64,000 nt of DNA from Flammeovirga pectinis. Lineage in GTDB: Bacteria; Bacteroidota; Bacteroidia; Cytophagales; Flammeovirgaceae. A model generated the notes under the pieces. That model saw only the letters and a program-made list of their open reading frames with translations. It did not search any database and was not told the DNA's origin. Of this stretch, positions 26,289-33,697 are shown piece by piece; positions within the stretch are counted from its first letter, which is position 1; every line of letters starts with the position of its first letter. The position numbers were made by a program, and so were the translations under genes. Location: positions 124,001 through 188,000 of the forward strand of contig NZ_CP034563.1 in NCBI RefSeq assembly GCF_003970675.1, in the 5' to 3' direction.

Positions 26289-27055
26289 AAACTTTTGGAG
26301 AAAGTACACTCAAGGGTGAAATGGGCATGATTGCAGTACTGCATACTTGGGGACAAAACTTAAGTTTGCACCCTCACCTGCATTGCATTATTCCAGGTGG
26401 TGCATTAGTAAAAGGAAAACATTGGAAAGGAAGTGACAAAACAGGGAAATACCTTTTCAGTGCTAAAGGACTTGCTAAAATGTTTAGAGCGAAACTTTTA
26501 GCATTAATACGAAAAGATACTCATTTATATTCATTTTTTTCGACTGAAATAGCTAGAAAATGTATTGAAAAAGAATGGGTCGTCTATGCAAAAAGACCTT
26601 TTGGCGGTGCAAAAAAAATCATTGAATACTTAGGGAGATATACCCATAAAACTGCCATCTCTAACCATAGATTATTGCACTATTCTGACAAGAAAGTCAC
26701 CTTCTCTTATAAAGATTACAGAAATGGAGCGAAGAAAAATGAAATGACGCTTTCGGATGTAGAATTCATTAGAAGATATACGCAACATCTACTTCCAAAA
26801 GGGTTTAGAAGAATCAGACATTTTGGCTTTTACAATGGAGCAATCAAGAAAGTAAAGATTGAAAAAATAAGAAAATCAATCGGACAAGAAACTCCGAAAA
26901 TAAAAGAATGGGATTGGATTAAACTGTCAAAAGAAAAACTTGGGTATGATCCTCTTTTGTGTACTTGTTGTGGTAAAAGAGAGATGGTTATAATGCCTCG
27001 ATTTCCTTCTCAAAGAGCTCCACCAAATCAACAGAATGTAACCAAAAAAATTTAA
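26249..27055 (+). pseudogene. IS91-family Y2 transposase, N-terminally truncated
   Basis: The rolling-circle transposase core shows HUH-type HPHLHCIIPGG and the paired tyrosines in YLGRYTHKTA (Y-x3-Y). A CxxC pair (LLCTCCGKRE) lies near the C-terminus. The normal N-terminal zinc-binding region is missing because of fusion to the recombinase fragment. Translation from an internal ATG at 26249 could give 268 residues, but activity is unlikely. Confidence 0.8.
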
Positions 27056-27306
27056 AGTAATACATTTTACTTCATTTTTTTGCTTATGAAAGTAAGCCCA
27101 GAGGCATACACCCCAAACTTGATGAAAATACTAATTTCTCATTAAGTTGGGGAATCTAATCTTCTTGAAAAAGTAATAAATGAAGAAGAAAATGAGATTA
27201 TAGTTATCTCAAAAAAACTATGCATTAAAAAAGACCTCTCATGAAAATGAAAAGTCTATCCTAACTTCCTCCTACAGGAAATGTATTTCAAGCAAACAAC
27301 GCCTTT

Positions 27307-27361
27307 GTTCAACTAGGGCTTAAATTTTGGCCTTTCAAGCCAATCTAAGCGCTAATTATTA
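27307..27361. other. attC-like site after the IS91-like unit
   Basis: R'' GTTCAAC is followed by a palindrome GGGCTTAAATTTTGGC/GCCAATCTAAGCGC around CTTTCAA. No good GTT box is found at the right; the next gene's stop follows at once, so this boundary may be eroded. Confidence 0.5.
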
Positions 27362-28291
27362 GTTTAAGATATTCTTCTCTTTTAACCAATGTGCCTGATA
27401 TAATAATTTTGTTTTATAATTAATGGTTGTATCTACTTCTGTAAAATCTCCTTTAAATGGAAGTCTGATAAGATAATCTATTAAACTATTAAATGAATGT
27501 TCCTCAAAACCTTCCCAAAATATCTTTTCGTTATATCTATAACCTCTATCATATAAAGATATATAATGACTATAAATTCTTGGCCAACAATTCTCTCTAT
27601 AAAAATTATTTTGATAGAAAGTTCGCTCCCTAAGGATATTAGCGTTCCATATTTTCCAATTAAGAGTATCTTGTTCTAATTGAGTAAGATGCTTCTTGTA
27701 AGTTTTAAATTCTTTTTTACTATTTTCTCTATATGAATAATACATTAATTTGTTTTCTCTAATTTCTAGATGTATGTCACCTCTAAGGTTATTTTTATAA
27801 TAACGATGGGATAATGAGATTTTTTTTCTTAAATATTCAGAAGGAATGTATTCATTACCAATTTTATTTTTATAAAAATATAAATTGGTATTTATTGGTT
27901 GATTTATTTCAAGCCAATTTAAAACATATATAGAAGATGACTTATTTAAAGTTACTATTAATGTATCTTCATTAAAGTAATTTATTCTAGTGTCAATTTT
28001 ATAATCAAGTTTTTGGCTATCCTCAATATTTTCTTTTGTTATTCCTTCAATAATAACTTGGTTAGAATTATAATGGATAAAATGCCCTAAACCATTTTTA
28101 TCAAATTTTAAAATTGCTCCATCTAAATATAGTTTAAATTTAGAAAGATCATTTTCCCCTGAAGGATCATAAATCCATTCATTATTGATGATATTATTTA
28201 TTTCTTCAGAATTTAAAACTACTACTTCCTTGTTTTTACTTTTACATCCTATAAGAAGATACAGAAGTACTATTAATTTTAGATATTTCAT
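27359..28291 (-). CDS. Cassette-borne lipoprotein, 310 aa
   Basis: Lipoprotein signal MKYLKLIVLLYLLIGCKSKN (lipobox LIGC, residues 13-16). The mature part begins with a calycin- or lipocalin-like segment (NNEWIYDPSGENDLSKFKLYLDGAILKFDKNGLGHFIHYNSNQVIIEGI), often seen in Bacteroidota lipoproteins of unknown role. It is followed by an unassigned C-terminal half. The right-hand box GAAGCTAAC is at 28308-28316, 17 bp before the start. Confidence 0.75.
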   Translation of the reverse strand: MKYLKLIVLLYLLIGCKSKNKEVVVLNSEEINNIINNEWIYDPSGENDLSKFKLYLDGAILKFDKNGLGHFIHYNSNQVIIEGITKENIEDSQKLDYKIDTRINYFNEDTLIVTLNKSSSIYVLNWLEINQPINTNLYFYKNKIGNEYIPSEYLRKKISLSHRYYKNNLRGDIHLEIRENKLMYYSYRENSKKEFKTYKKHLTQLEQDTLNWKIWNANILRERTFYQNNFYRENCWPRIYSHYISLYDRGYRYNEKIFWEGFEEHSFNSLIDYLIRLPFKGDFTEVDTTINYKTKLLYQAHWLKEKNILN

Positions 28292-28309
28292 TTATTAAGG
28301 ATTAATGGA

Positions 28310-28362
28310 AGCTAACGTTTAGTGTAAAATGCGTTTTAATGCATTTTTACATAGTGTTGTGG
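28310..28362. other. attC-like site, short form
   Basis: Boxes AGCTAAC and GTTGTGG flank GTGTAAAATGCGTTTTAATGCATTTTTACAT, a simple hairpin resembling the site at 1561-1613 (both start AACGTTTAGT). The right box GTTGTGGTG (28356-28364) is the exact complement of CACCACAAC at 28970-28978. Confidence 0.7.
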
Positions 28363-28380
28363 TGTCGTTTTTCTTCTTAT

Positions 28381-28677
28381 TCATAATAATTTTCCAGCAT
28401 ACAGCAGTAAAGCAAAATTTTTCCAATTCGGTTCCTCTTTTATAAGGTCACTGTCTTCTCCATATGCTTCAACAGATTCTAAAAAAGTCGAGATTGTTCC
28501 ATTTTCTCATCCATTTGTTCCAGAACAATATGGGGATGAAGGATCAATTTTTTCTTTTTCATCTTCATCTATTTTATCCTCTTTAAGTGCCTTCAAGAAC
28601 TTTAAAAAAGTTTTCTTAGAATTTACCTGATTTAACAGTTTATCTAGGTCCATATTGTCATTTATTAAATCATCCAT
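28381..28677 (-). pseudogene. Small immunity-like protein with one in-frame TGA
   Basis: 99 codons from ATG (MDDLINDNMDLDKLLNQVN) to TGA at 28381 with a single internal TGA after SPYCSGTNG. Restoring TGG there would give NGWENGTISTFLESVEAYGED, a DUF7660-type pattern found in small proteins near toxin-immunity loci. The ATG overlaps the stop of the upstream gene (ATGATTTAA), implying translational coupling. One point mutation separates it from a whole gene. Confidence 0.65.
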
Positions 28678-28958
28678 TTCCAAATATCTAAATAGGTCAG
28701 AGATATTGACAGAATGGCTAATAAAATAGCTAGAGCTATAAGTAACGGTCTCTCTTTTTTTCTTATCGCTATTAGACCAAAGGTTAACCCTATGAATCCA
28801 ATACCGCCATAGTAAAGTCTATCCAAATGCCTAAGTCCCATAAAAGCTCTGGATTTCCCATCAATTGCATGGTACTCGACAGAGATTTCGTAATTGATTT
28901 CCAGAGCAACTACGATGCAAATTAGACTCAATAATATGCCAGTTAAACTATATTTCAT
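28665..28958 (-). CDS. Small membrane protein, 97 aa, attI-proximal cassette gene of array B
   Basis: Three hydrophobic segments: an N-terminal one (SLTGILLSLICIVVAL), a central one (LYYGGIGFIGLTFGLIAI) and a C-terminal one (LLIALAILLAILSISLTYL). No family recognised. It shares a cassette and overlapping codons with the small immunity-like pseudogene downstream. As first cassette gene it would sit closest to the cassette promoter. Confidence 0.7.
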   Translation of the reverse strand: MKYSLTGILLSLICIVVALEINYEISVEYHAIDGKSRAFMGLRHLDRLYYGGIGFIGLTFGLIAIRKKERPLLIALAILLAILSISLTYLDIWKWMI

Positions 28959-28975
28959 TCTTTATTATGCACCAC

Positions 28976-29205
28976 AACAATATATAAACGTATTACCGTT
29001 TATATTTTTTGCGTTTATTTCTGTTTTATTTCTTTGAATAAGGCGATAAATACAAGCATATATTAATATCTTACAATAAAAGTTGTAGGATATTTTTTTT
29101 GCACATTATATTTTTTGCGTTTATCCAATTGTTAACACACTACTATTAATGGAGATATAAGTTTGCTTTATTGAAGTTTTAGTCGCCAGAAAGAAGAAGT
29201 TTATT
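28976..29205. other. attI-like site B (end of second array)
   Basis: Nearly identical to 12383-12613, the match starting exactly at AAC of the cassette box CACCACAAC. Direct repeats TATATTTTTTGCGTTTAT lie at 29001-29018 and 29107-29124. The promoter-like box here is TACGTTTA, weaker than the TATGTTTG of site A. 29206-29513 is the third copy of the HTH module's downstream segment. Confidence 0.65.
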
Positions 29206-29433
29206 AACCATAAGTAAGTTGTTGATAATAGAATTGAAATACAAATTTTATACATAAATTAACAATCATAAGTGTTTTAAGTTTCTACTCCCGACACTAT
29301 TAAAATTAAAATGTTTTAATCGCTTACTGAAAATGAAAATTTTAAACCAATTCGTGAGCAAATGCAATTCTTCCCTTTCATCTACTCAAAATGAAAACAA
29401 AACAGTTGATTAAGGAAATTTGGGCATAAAAAA

Positions 29434-29448
29434 ATCCCTTTAAGGGAT
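29434..29448 (-). terminator. Rho-independent terminator of HTH gene, copy 3
   Basis: ATCCCTT/AAGGGAT hairpin followed on the minus strand by a T run, 66 bp after the stop of the gene at 29514. Confidence 0.8.
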
Positions 29449-29513
29449 ATCAACTTGAAAAAATTGTAAGAAGTGAGGAGATTTTTAGGTGTAAAGAAGC
29501 AATTAAGAAAGGG

Positions 29514-30083
29514 TTAGACGCACTGCTTCTGTTCCATTGCTGTTGATGGATTTTTCCAGAGGGTAAATGTTGTTTCGTTTTTGATTAAGGCACGCATCCA
29601 ATAATATTTTGGTGTGGATGCTGATCTTTGTTCTTTCAGTAGTTTTAGATGTTCCATCCAAAGATCATAGAGTTCCCAATCGTTGTTGTGGTCGAAATAC
29701 TTTTTACCGAGACGGTAAGCATATCTTTTGGGAACGTGGAAATCGTTTTTCCTCCTGTTGGGTAATTTTAGTTTATAATACTGATCAGAATACCAGTAGA
29801 TAAATCGTCTTTGGGCGTAAAGCTGATAATTGTCTTTTCTTCTTGGGTGATGTTGGAAGGGATTCTTTTTCTTAGACCCTGCATACTTCTTTCTTGCTAA
29901 GTATAATTTTTGGGCATAGTCGGCATTGTATTTTTTTGTCTTTGGGTTCGTATTTCTTTTCAACTCACGATAGATGGTAGAAGGAGACACTTCTAAACCT
30001 TCGGCAATTTCTGCAACGGTAAACATCTTGTCTTCTATCAAGCTTTGAATAACTTTTCTATGGTAGAGTTGAAGGTTTTTCAT
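29514..30083 (-). CDS. IS30-type helix-turn-helix protein, 189 aa (second module)
   Basis: Paralogue of 14849-15421. The HTH (VIQSLIEDKMFTVAEIAEGLEVSPSTIYRELKRN) and C-terminal KNPSTAMEQKQCV are conserved. The middle differs (KNPFQHHPRRKDNYQLYAQRRFIYWYSDQYYKLKL) and matches the truncated copy at 12923-13350. No transposase catalytic core. The position relative to the attI-like site is the same as in array A. Confidence 0.75.
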   Translation of the reverse strand: MKNLQLYHRKVIQSLIEDKMFTVAEIAEGLEVSPSTIYRELKRNTNPKTKKYNADYAQKLYLARKKYAGSKKKNPFQHHPRRKDNYQLYAQRRFIYWYSDQYYKLKLPNRRKNDFHVPKRYAYRLGKKYFDHNNDWELYDLWMEHLKLLKEQRSASTPKYYWMRALIKNETTFTLWKNPSTAMEQKQCV

Positions 30084-30108
30084 GGTAATTTAGTCTTAGG
30101 GAAAAGTA

Positions 30109-30279
30109 TTATACTTTAACTACGTTAGAGATAAGTTTGTAAGATTTTACTGTCCAACCATAGTCTACTACTACTTTTGCACTCTCAACTAATTCTAATT
30201 TGTGTGTTTCTTTTTGTGAGCTTACAAATGTTGATACGTTTTGATCGTTAAGCGTATCTTTAAAATTAATAGTTTGCAT
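30109..30279 (-). CDS. 56-aa internally deleted relative of the 163-aa module protein
   Basis: The frame from ATG 30279 reads MQTINFKDTLNDQNVSTFVS...KLELVESAKVVVDYGWTVKS...VVKV. It keeps the first ~22 and last ~30 residues of the 15587-16078 protein and lacks about 105 middle residues without losing frame. Upstream sequence is homologous too. Either a non-functional deletion product or a minimal version; it precedes the HTH gene by 25 bp. Confidence 0.6.
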   Translation of the reverse strand: MQTINFKDTLNDQNVSTFVSSQKETHKLELVESAKVVVDYGWTVKSYKLISNVVKV

Positions 30280-30510
30280 TATTGCTTTTAGTTTTTCCAG
30301 TTATCGTTGCAGTTTTTAAGTCTATAAATTTTACAAAATATTCTTTTCTAATTCATAATTTAGGTTGGATAATTTTCACATTTCTTTGATAGTAAATACT
30401 TTTTATTAAGATAGTTATGAATTAAGTACTGAGAATGATAAGCGGGATTTGTAGAGTATGCATTTATACAGTCTACAATTTTCTACACCATAGTTTTTTA
30501 TATTTTTTCG

Positions 30511-30574
30511 AAATCGGGAGACTGCTCCGGTGGGTAATCACAAGTAATGCCTAGCAAGTAAACACTTGTGATAG
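30511..30574. ncRNA. Repeated structured element, copy 2
   Basis: The hairpin GGAG-ACTG-CTCC, linker GGTGGGTAAT, and stem CACAAGT/ACTTGTG with loop AATGCCTAGCAAGTAAAC are identical, apart from one or two bases, to 32341-32404. Diverged relative at 16545-16608. Possible cis-acting RNA or small RNA; strand unresolved. The remaining sequence of 30280-30766 shows only homology to the 16079-16200 leader. Confidence 0.5.
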
Positions 30575-30766
30575 TGATAATTGTTTAGAAAAATAGAATT
30601 CATACTATCGCAAGTCTTGTGCAGAAAATAGAAATTCCACGACCAAACAAAATGCTATTTTGTAAGCATAACTATTGTCCAATGGATAGATATAAGCATT
30701 AAAGCAAAAATGACTAGAATTTACATCCTAATCATTTTTACTTTTCTATCTTTTTAGTTTCTCTAA

Positions 30767-31324
30767 TTATTTTTTGTCTCTTTTATAATAGGTAACAATG
30801 CTTGCTTTTGCCAATGTATTATTCCATAGATAATAACCGACAACAGCGGGATTTGTATTTCCATCTAAACCAAGCTTATCTGTTTTAAGAGCGTAAACTG
30901 TAATAATATACTGATGTAAACCATGCCCTTCTGGAGGACAAGGGCCTCCGTAACCTTTTGCTCCATAATCTGTACTACTTTGAATTACTCCTTTCGGTGC
31001 TAAGTTTGCAGCAACATCTCCTGCCCCAGCAACTAATTCATTTGTGTTGGAAGGTATATCAAAAACCACCCAATGCCACCACCCACTACCCGTTGGTGCA
31101 TCAGGGTCGTACATCGTTACCGCAAAACTTTTTGTTCCTTCTGGAGCATTTTTCCAAGATAACTGTGGCGATTGATTTTCGCCAGTGCAGCCAAAACCAT
31201 TAAACTCTTCATTGATTGTTGCTTCTCCGCCTAAATCATTACTAGATAATGTAAATGTATTTTGACCAAAAATAGACGTTGAAAGAGTTATGAGTACTGC
31301 TAAAATTTGAATTGACTTAATCAT
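30767..31324 (-). CDS. YbhB/YbcL-family PEBP protein, secreted, 185 aa
   Basis: Phosphatidylethanolamine-binding-protein fold. The signal peptide MIKSIQILAVLITLSTSIFGQ is followed by NQSPQLSWKNAPEGTKSFAVTMYDPDAPTGSGWWHWVVFDIP, the CR1-type ligand-site motif DPDAP...HW. GGPCPPEGHGLHQYIITVYAL is the second conserved block. Bacterial members have no firm role. Intact and of usual length. A single gene flanked by unrelated regulators. Confidence 0.93.
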   Translation of the reverse strand: MIKSIQILAVLITLSTSIFGQNTFTLSSNDLGGEATINEEFNGFGCTGENQSPQLSWKNAPEGTKSFAVTMYDPDAPTGSGWWHWVVFDIPSNTNELVAGAGDVAANLAPKGVIQSSTDYGAKGYGGPCPPEGHGLHQYIITVYALKTDKLGLDGNTNPAVVGYYLWNNTLAKASIVTYYKRDKK

Positions 31325-31417
31325 AATATCTGCTTTTAATATATTTTATAATGCAAATCTATGGAGGAAAATAAGCCTTTTGTTAATCAAAATAGTTCAA
31401 AAAGTATTGCTAAAAGT

Positions 31418-32254
31418 TCAACTTGATTGGTGCTGTTTTGGTGTTATTCCAAACTTTGCTTTAAACGCTTGAATAAAATTTGATAGATTCTCATAACCAA
31501 TTTCTTCGAATATATCGGATGGTCTTTTAGCCTCATTTTTTAATAAATAAGCTGAATGTTCAAGTCTTTTATCTTGAAACCATTTGCTTGGCGAACTATT
31601 AAAGTGCTTCTCAAACTCTCGTTTAAACGTAGAAACACTCATATTAGAAAGAAATGAAAGTTCTTTTATCGTTAATTTATTGAGCCTGTTACTTTCAATA
31701 GTCTGTATAAATTTCTGATTATCATTTGTATTACTAATTAACGAATAAAGAAAACCACCTCCTTTTGCATCCATTAAATAGAGCATAATTTCTTCAAACT
31801 TAGTTTTTAAAAGTTTTTGTTGTAGGGAGATCGTAAGCGTAGATATATCAACAAGACTATCCACAAATCTTTTTATGAACGTATCGTAACCGAAAGAATA
31901 CGTAGAATAGTTTTGTACTGGTTTTCTAGTATTCAGTTCAAACTTTCTTAAAAAATTGAACACATCTTCTGTAGAAAAGAAGAATAAAATGCTTTTATAA
32001 TATTTCACATCATTAGACAGCTTTTCTGTCATTAAACAATGTCCTGATTTCATTAATAAAAACTGAGTATTATCTATTTCGTATGTAGAATTGTCGAAAA
32101 ATACTTCTTTAGTTCCTTCTTGCAAAAAACTAAACGTGTGTTTGTTTAGTAAGATTTGCTGCTTAGAGATTTCCTTTCTGCTTTCATAGTTAAATACAGA
32201 GATAGATAAAGAGGAATTCAATGGTAGTTCTTCTGGTAATGTAATTGTATTCAT
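31418..32254 (-). CDS. AraC-family transcriptional regulator, 278 aa
   Basis: The C-terminal AraC/XylS double HTH spans about residues 178-278 (LTIKELSFLSNMSVSTFKREFEKHFNSSPSKWFQDKRLEHSAYLLKNEAKRPSDIFEEIGYENLSNFIQAFKAKFGITPKQ). The N-terminal region (FLQEGTKEVFFDNSTYEIDNTQFLLMKSGHCLM) looks like the cupin-type sensor of ExsA-like regulators. Target unknown; divergent from the next regulator gene, with the structured element between them. Confidence 0.92.
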   Translation of the reverse strand: MNTITLPEELPLNSSLSISVFNYESRKEISKQQILLNKHTFSFLQEGTKEVFFDNSTYEIDNTQFLLMKSGHCLMTEKLSNDVKYYKSILFFFSTEDVFNFLRKFELNTRKPVQNYSTYSFGYDTFIKRFVDSLVDISTLTISLQQKLLKTKFEEIMLYLMDAKGGGFLYSLISNTNDNQKFIQTIESNRLNKLTIKELSFLSNMSVSTFKREFEKHFNSSPSKWFQDKRLEHSAYLLKNEAKRPSDIFEEIGYENLSNFIQAFKAKFGITPKQHQSS

Positions 32255-32340
32255 TGATATCTAACTTTTATTAAAAAATACTCTCGACAGCTAAAATGAT
32301 CATTATATTCTGAATAGTTCTATTTTTTTAAAAAAAATAG

Positions 32341-32404
32341 AAATCGGGAGACTGCTCCGGTGGGTAACCACAAGTAATGCCTAGCAAGTAAACACTTGTG
32401 ATAG
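32341..32404. ncRNA. Repeated structured element, copy 3
   Basis: Near-identical to 30511-30574 and sited between two divergent AraC-type genes. On the minus strand GGAGCAGTCTCC is followed by CGATTTCTATTTTTTTT, so here it could act as a terminator or attenuator 87 bp before the 32254 start. The rest of 32255-32644 has no other visible feature. Confidence 0.5.
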
Positions 32405-32644
32405 CCAAACTTATGATTGAAAACTGGAGAAGATACGAACTTCTACTTCTGTAAAGTTTTATGAAAAAGCCGTGTAGAGGTCAAATAAATTCTTACATAC
32501 TATTAAAATTATCGTTAATTTAATATGTAAAAGATATTTGGCTTTCTAATGTTGGAGAATAAATCTTTGAAGAGTTCGATTAATTAAAAGCATTGGTTTA
32601 GTATCTTCCCTATCAACCTACTGTAATATTCTAAAATAAAGAAG

Positions 32645-33601
32645 ATGAAGAAGTTTCATTTCCAGAAAAAAAGAGGCGAAAATTATAAAAAATTCTTGAC
32701 AAATTTATTTGGAGGAGAGATTATTAATGAACACCTAATTGCTATTGATAATGAAAATGCAAAGGGTGAAATTATCGTATTTGAGAGAGAAAATATGCGC
32801 TCTTTAGTTTTGAACTATAAGGCGAATATAAACTTTACAACAATATTAGAGCATGATGATAATTTTGATTATACTATCCGTTGTTATCAACCTACAGCTT
32901 CTTATAAAGGACAGGATAATACTACTATAGACTTAAAGTGTCCTCTTGGTTTTATTATTAATCAAAGAAATGATGTGCTTACGCTTTCTAAAAAAGAAGG
33001 AGACGATGTACAGGCTGTTGCCTTCTTTTTTAATCAAGAAAAGTTGACCAAAGAAACTATTCCTATTATAAATAAGATCAAATCTTTCTCTTTTAATATG
33101 GGTGATGAAAGGTTTATTAGATGGAACAAGAATTTTTTTAATAATGACCGTTCTTTCGTAAATAATAGCTTATATACCAAATGGGCTGAGCATAAATTGA
33201 ACGAACTTTATGTTATTATTGAAAATATCATTTTAGAAAATGAAGAAGAGGAATCGGAAAAGATGTATCATGATTATGAAATAGATATTGCATTGCAAGT
33301 AAAAAATAGAATTGCGAATGAGCTAAATTACAAACCCAATATTGAAGAGATTTCTAAAGAATTTGGGATTAACAAAACTAAGATTGGTGTAGTATATAAG
33401 TTTATTTACGGACAAACAATCTATCAAGATTATAAAAAAGTAAGGATCTTTAGGGCAAAGGATATGATTAGTAGTACGACTAGAAAAATTTCGGATATAG
33501 CTTACGAACTTGGCTATACAGATTTACACCATTTATCTAAAGATTTTAAAAAGACTTTTGATATCACCCCTTCTGAATTAAGAGAATCTGTAAAAGAATA
33601 A
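32645..33601 (+). CDS. AraC-family transcriptional regulator, 318 aa
   Basis: The C-terminal double HTH spans about residues 218-318 (IEEISKEFGINKTKIGVVYKFIYGQTIYQDYKKVRIFRAKDMISSTTRKISDIAYELGYTDLHHLSKDFKKTFDITPSELRE). The N-terminal 210 residues are unassigned. It is followed after 96 bp by the ThDP-dependent decarboxylase on the same strand and is a plausible regulator of it. Confidence 0.92.
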   Translation: MKKFHFQKKRGENYKKFLTNLFGGEIINEHLIAIDNENAKGEIIVFERENMRSLVLNYKANINFTTILEHDDNFDYTIRCYQPTASYKGQDNTTIDLKCPLGFIINQRNDVLTLSKKEGDDVQAVAFFFNQEKLTKETIPIINKIKSFSFNMGDERFIRWNKNFFNNDRSFVNNSLYTKWAEHKLNELYVIIENIILENEEEESEKMYHDYEIDIALQVKNRIANELNYKPNIEEISKEFGINKTKIGVVYKFIYGQTIYQDYKKVRIFRAKDMISSTTRKISDIAYELGYTDLHHLSKDFKKTFDITPSELRESVKE

Positions 33602-33697
33602 AAAGTTTTTTTTACCACCTGCATAGTTTTTTTTACGTATTAGTACCTCTCAAAAACCTGACATTTGTATTCATCATTTAAACAAAAAAAGTATATA

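Larger units (their letters stand above)
25830..27313 (+). mobile_element. Decayed IS91-like unit bounded by cassette-type boxes
   Basis: The left edge GTTGAACAAAAGC (25830-25842) and right edge GCCTTTGTTCAAC (27301-27313) are reverse complements at 12 of 13 positions, like the cassette boxes elsewhere. The GAAC at the edge is also the tetranucleotide at which IS91 elements are known to insert. Inside are the N-terminal part of a tyrosine recombinase and the C-terminal part of a Y2 (HUH) transposase, joined by a deletion. Confidence 0.7.
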
